From Candidatus Janibacter merdipullorum (lineage in GTDB: Bacteria; Actinomycetota; Actinomycetes; Actinomycetales; Dermatophilaceae), in the NCBI GenBank assembly GCA_019116945.1, contig DXAR01000148.1:1-55996 (forward strand): a stretch of DNA of 55,996 nt, read 5' to 3'. How positions within the stretch are numbered: position 1 is the first letter of the stretch; each line of letters opens with the position of its first letter. A program made the position numbers and the translations under genes. Positions 53,284 through 55,996 of this stretch are shown in pieces. Below the pieces are notes generated by a model, which searched no databases, was not told the DNA's origin, and saw only the letters and a program-made list of their open reading frames with translations.

Positions 53284-53779
53284 CGGGCAGCACGGCGAGG
53301 GCCGGGGACGCGGTCGCCGCCGACGTCGTCTTCTTAGCGGTGGTCTTCTTGGCGGGAGTCTTTTTCGCGGATGTCTTCTTCGCGGGCGCCTTCTTGGCGG
53401 CGGTCTTCTTCGTCGTGGAGGCCTTTTTGGCCGGCGCCTTCTTGGCGGTCACCGCGCCCTTCGTGGCCGCCGCCTTCTTCGCCGGGGCCTTCCTGGCGGT
53501 GGTCTTCTTCGTCGTGGCCGTCTTCTGGGCCGGGGCGGCCTTCTTCACCGCCCCCTCCGTCTCGGCACCCTGCCGTGCCCGCAGGGTGGCGCTGAGTGCG
53601 TCGAGGTCGGCCTGCTCCTCCTCCGGCCAGACCGGCTCCTCCGACGCCGGCTCCCGCACGGGAGGCACGGCGCTCGCCACGACCAGGGTGTCGGCCAGCT
53701 TCACGACGTCGAGCGCTCGGTCGAGCGTCGCCTCCGTGAGCTTCAGGCCCAGGTGGATGACTCCGCGTACAGGGTCCAC
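53276..53779 (-). CDS. Lys/Ala/Pro-rich histone H1-like protein
   Basis: 167 residues. Residues 1-75 are a non-repetitive acidic-neutral domain beginning MDPVRGVIHLGLKLTEATLD. From about residue 78 to 155 it is a run of short repeats, variants of TTKKTTARKAPAKKAAATK and KKTPAKKTTAKKTT, almost only Lys, Ala, Thr and Pro. Such tails bind DNA or RNA non-specifically, as in histone H1-like and HupB tails of actinobacteria. GTG start with GAGGAGA upstream. The equivalent gene is absent from the mycobacterial order, so this is a lineage-specific insertion between the HAD and tlyA-linked genes. Target unknown. Confidence 0.8.
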   Translation of the reverse strand: MDPVRGVIHLGLKLTEATLDRALDVVKLADTLVVASAVPPVREPASEEPVWPEEEQADLDALSATLRARQGAETEGAVKKAAPAQKTATTKKTTARKAPAKKAAATKGAVTAKKAPAKKASTTKKTAAKKAPAKKTSAKKTPAKKTTAKKTTSAATASPALAVLPDE

Positions 53780-53809
53780 GTCTCTCCTCGTGTCGGCTGG
53801 CGCACCACG

Positions 53810-54787
53810 CTACCGCGTGCTCATGAGCCGACGGGCCTCTCCCGGCGTGACCCGCCCCGCGTCGACGGCCGCCCAGAGGACATCGAGCGCGACCCGAATG
53901 GCGTCGATCCCCTCGCCATGGGCCTCCAGACCCTCCCCGAACCGCGCCCGGGCGGCTCCACGCACGGACCACGAGCCGTCGGCCTCCGCCCGCGGGTAGG
54001 GAGCCGTGAGCCCCCTGAGGTCGGGCAGCACATGGGTCGGTCGGTGGCGTGGAGGCGCCGCAGCAGCCTCCGCCGGGCCGTGCACACCGGTGAGGACCAA
54101 AGCGCTGGGCATCCCCGTCGCACATGCCCCCGCGATGTCGGTCTCGAGCCGGTCCCCGACCGCGAGGGTCCTCTCCGGGGTCGCTCCCACCGCCGCAGCG
54201 GCCAGGGCGTATATCGGTGGATGTGGCTTCCCCATGACCTCGGGGTCGACGGTGACTGTATTCCGGACCGCCTGGACGAGTGAGCCGTTGCCCGGGGCCG
54301 GGCCATCAGCCGTCGGGAGGGTCAGGTCGTCGTTGGTCGCGATCCAGCGGGCTCCGGAGCGGATCGCCGCCGCGACGGCCGCGAGGTCGGCAGCGGTGAC
54401 CTGCGGGCCGTAGCCCTGCACGACGGCGGCTACCTCGCCACCGCCTTCTGGGCCACGCGGGGCGAGGCCCACGGCACGAAGGGCGGTGCTCACCCCTTCG
54501 CCGCCGACCGCCAGGACGGGTGCGCCTGCGGGGAGCTGCGTCGAGAGCTCCCGTGCCGCCGCCACCGACGACGTGATGATGGCGCCGTCGGTCACCTGCA
54601 CCCCGAGGGAGCGCAGGTGGTCCCCGACCTGCTCGGGGGTTCGTGAGGCATTGTTCGTCGCGAAGACGACGGGTACGGGCAGACCTGCGAGGGCTGGGAC
54701 CGCGTGCTCGACGGCGGCCGAGCCGGTGATGACCACGCCGTCGAGGTCACAGACGACCGCGTCGACGGTGTCGACAGGACGGGTCAC
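53810..54787 (-). CDS. HAD-IIA family hydrolase (NagD-like phosphatase)
   Basis: Sugar-phosphate or p-nitrophenyl-phosphate-type phosphatase. Motif I is AVVCDLDGVVITG, motif II VFATNNASRTPEQV, motif III GKPHPPIY and motif IV VGDRLETDIAGACATG. The order and the C2-type cap between motifs II and III define the IIA/NagD group. 325 residues; the last about 70 are an extra C-terminal segment. Start GTG 54787, overlapping the TPR gene's stop (GTGA). It matches the Rv1692 position next to tlyA. Confidence 0.88.
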   Translation of the reverse strand: MTRPVDTVDAVVCDLDGVVITGSAAVEHAVPALAGLPVPVVFATNNASRTPEQVGDHLRSLGVQVTDGAIITSSVAAARELSTQLPAGAPVLAVGGEGVSTALRAVGLAPRGPEGGGEVAAVVQGYGPQVTAADLAAVAAAIRSGARWIATNDDLTLPTADGPAPGNGSLVQAVRNTVTVDPEVMGKPHPPIYALAAAAVGATPERTLAVGDRLETDIAGACATGMPSALVLTGVHGPAEAAAAPPRHRPTHVLPDLRGLTAPYPRAEADGSWSVRGAARARFGEGLEAHGEGIDAIRVALDVLWAAVDAGRVTPGEARRLMSTR

Positions 54788-55728
54788 GCCTCGGGCTCCT
54801 CCGCGTCGACCTCCTCGATGTGGACACCGTCGATCTCGTCGACCCGTTCCGCGGCGTCGGTCTCCCCGTCCTGGTCGGCAACCGCCGCCTTGGCGAACCA
54901 CGCGCGTGCGTCCTCCCCGCGACCGACCTCGAGGAGCGCGTCCGCGTAGGCGTACCAGACCCTGGCCGCCCAGGGCTTGTTCTTGACCTTGTCGACCTGG
55001 CCCTGGAGCGCGAGGACAGCAGCCTGCGGCTGTCCCATGTCCCGTCGGATGCCACTGCCGACGATGAGCAGCTCGATCTGCTCCTCCTGCCCCAGGGAAC
55101 GTGCCTCCGTCGAACCGAGGAGCTCCAGCGCGCGGGCCGGGCGGCCCAGCCCCCGCTCGCAGTCGACCATGAGGGGGAGCAGGTGCGAGGAGCCACTCAG
55201 TCGGCGGACGGTGCGGAACTCGGTGAGTGCTCGGGCGTAGTCACCCATGCGGTACGCGACGAAGCCCAGTGCCTCGCGCGCTGCCGGGACCCGGCCGGCC
55301 CGTCGGACCGCGGTCTCCGCATGGGCCAGGGCACCGTCCATGTCCTCGGCCTCGAGCAGCGCCGCGACCATGACGAGGTGCTGGGCGACACCGTCGGCGT
55401 TCTCCTTGCTCAGGGTGCGCAGCTGCTGGCGGACTCCGCGGTCGAGCTCCGCTCCGGTGACCCCGTCCGGGATCCGTGGCTCGGGCTTGCGGCCCTCCTT
55501 GGGCACCAGCCGGGAGCCACCCCGCATCTGCTCGTCCGTCGACCGGTCGGTCCCTCCGCGCTCGGGCCGCTTCGACGCCTGGCCCTGGCGAGGACCCGAG
55601 CCTCGCCCTCCACCGGGCCGCCCCCCGGTGGAGCGTCCCCCACCGCGACGGTCCTCGCCACGGGGTCCGCCCCGGCCACGCCCGGCATCACGACGGCCCT
55701 TGTCGGGTCCACTCGACCTCTGCTCCAC
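54784..55728 (-). CDS. Tetratricopeptide-repeat protein with Arg/Gly-rich N-terminus
   Basis: 314 residues. Residues 1-90 are disordered, rich in Arg, Gly and Ser (GRGRGGPRGEDRRGGGRSTG), as in nucleic-acid-binding RGG-like tails. The rest is helical repeats with TPR character, for example AAREALGFVAYRMGDYARAL and ARVWYAYADALLEVGRGEDA. An acidic tail ends the protein. Corresponds to the Rv1691-type TPR protein upstream of the HAD-tlyA genes. GTG start at 55728; no good Shine-Dalgarno. Function unknown. Confidence 0.75.
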   Translation of the reverse strand: MEQRSSGPDKGRRDAGRGRGGPRGEDRRGGGRSTGGRPGGGRGSGPRQGQASKRPERGGTDRSTDEQMRGGSRLVPKEGRKPEPRIPDGVTGAELDRGVRQQLRTLSKENADGVAQHLVMVAALLEAEDMDGALAHAETAVRRAGRVPAAREALGFVAYRMGDYARALTEFRTVRRLSGSSHLLPLMVDCERGLGRPARALELLGSTEARSLGQEEQIELLIVGSGIRRDMGQPQAAVLALQGQVDKVKNKPWAARVWYAYADALLEVGRGEDARAWFAKAAVADQDGETDAAERVDEIDGVHIEEVDAEEPEA

Positions 55729-55848
55729 AGTCCAACTACCTCTCTACGGCCGACATGGCCGACTCCTGGGAGCAACACTCCCCTGTCCCGAACGCCCGTG
55801 CAACAGTCGCTCTTCCCGAGCAGCTGCCACCAACCACGCGATAACGCA

Positions 55849-55881
55849 CGAGAGCCCCCAACCTCGGGTTGGGGGCTCTCG
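55849..55881. terminator. Terminator of the rRNA operon
   Basis: A perfect 14-bp inverted repeat (CGAGAGCCCCCAAC and its complement) with a 5-nt loop, just after the 5S rRNA 3' end on the minus strand. The 120 bp between it and the TPR gene (55729-55848) holds no tRNA or other gene that I can see. Confidence 0.85.
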
Positions 55882-55889
55882 CGGAATGG

Positions 55890-55996
55890 TTGTCCGGCTG
55901 CGTCCTACTCTCCCACACCGTCTCCAGTGCAGTACCATCGGCGCTGAAAGGCTTAGCTTCCGGGTTCGGAATGGGACCGGGCGTTTCCCTTTCGCT
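55890..55996 (-). rRNA. rrf: 5S ribosomal RNA (partial, 5' end outside window)
   Basis: On the minus strand it contains the universal CCCATTCCGAACCCGGAAG, then GCTAAGCC and CGCCGATGGTACTGC, and ends with GGGAGAGTAGGACGC and the terminal-stem half CAGCCGGACA. About 107 of roughly 118 nt are present. It marks the end of an rRNA operon transcribed into this window from the right. Confidence 0.95.

Noticed and set aside
53370-53560. Tandem repeat array, possibly CRISPR
   Set aside because: The repetition comes from Lys/Ala/Thr codons in the protein tail. There are no constant repeats with unique spacers of uniform length.
55729-55848. tRNA gene between the 5S rRNA and the TPR gene
   Set aside because: No T-loop GGTTCGA-type motif or acceptor stem could be found on either strand.

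Overview
The window is a very GC-rich (about 70 %) piece of an actinobacterial chromosome. Protein motifs and gene order point to Micrococcales, most likely an Intrasporangiaceae (Janibacter-like) organism; that placement is inference. Evidence for an actinobacterium includes the mIHF-type host factor, the order pyrR-pyrB-pyrC-carA-carB-pyrK-pyrD-pyrF-mihF-gmk-rpoZ-coaBC-metK, frequent GTG starts, ATGA/GTGA overlaps, and several genes whose -10 box sits exactly 6 nt before the start codon (leaderless transcripts). No transposase, CRISPR array, prophage or tRNA gene was seen.

Layout. 1-13,467 (minus): pyrimidine biosynthesis superoperon running into nucleotide, RNA polymerase omega, coenzyme A and S-adenosylmethionine genes, with a PyrR-binding leader. 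13,629-16,223 (plus): MetNIQ methionine importer. 16,240-20,487 (minus): NUDIX hydrolase, AI-2E family membrane protein, nusB, efp, membrane-anchored lipase-like protein. 20,525-22,120 (plus): stand-alone GltB-like FMN/Fe-S domain protein. 22,095-25,152 (minus): SGNH lipoprotein and an ABC-2 type exporter. 25,297-27,173 (plus): NarL-type two-component system divergent from the exporter. 27,193-35,231 (minus): aroB-aroK-aroC-aroE-mltG-ruvX-alaS. 35,414-36,425: decayed DUF222/HNH endonuclease gene. 36,448-37,863 (minus): rarA. 37,926-44,596 (plus): MMPL transporter, GNAT acetyltransferase, FUSC-type membrane protein, BCCT osmolyte transporter. 44,650-55,728 (minus): HAD hydrolase, aspS, NUDIX, pyrG, recN, nadK, tlyA, two small proteins (one a Lys/Ala-rich histone-tail-like protein), HAD-IIA phosphatase, TPR protein. 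55,890-55,996 (minus): 3' part of a 5S rRNA gene with its terminator, i.e. the end of an rRNA operon.

How it fits together. The minus-strand genes are a conserved actinobacterial housekeeping backbone (aspS, rarA, alaS, ruvX, mltG, aro genes, efp, nusB, pyr operon), broken by mostly plus-strand accessory blocks that carry transport and envelope functions.

The most unusual signals are: (1) a strongly over-represented 9-mer CGAAGGGGG, found in different reading frames, with rare codons and in intergenic DNA, up to 40.4 kb and then absent; (2) an inverted repeat TACGTCA-N11-TGACGTA on the pyrG promoter; (3) a predicted leaderless 23-codon ORF before alaS; (4) the PyrR-binding loop of the pyr operon.
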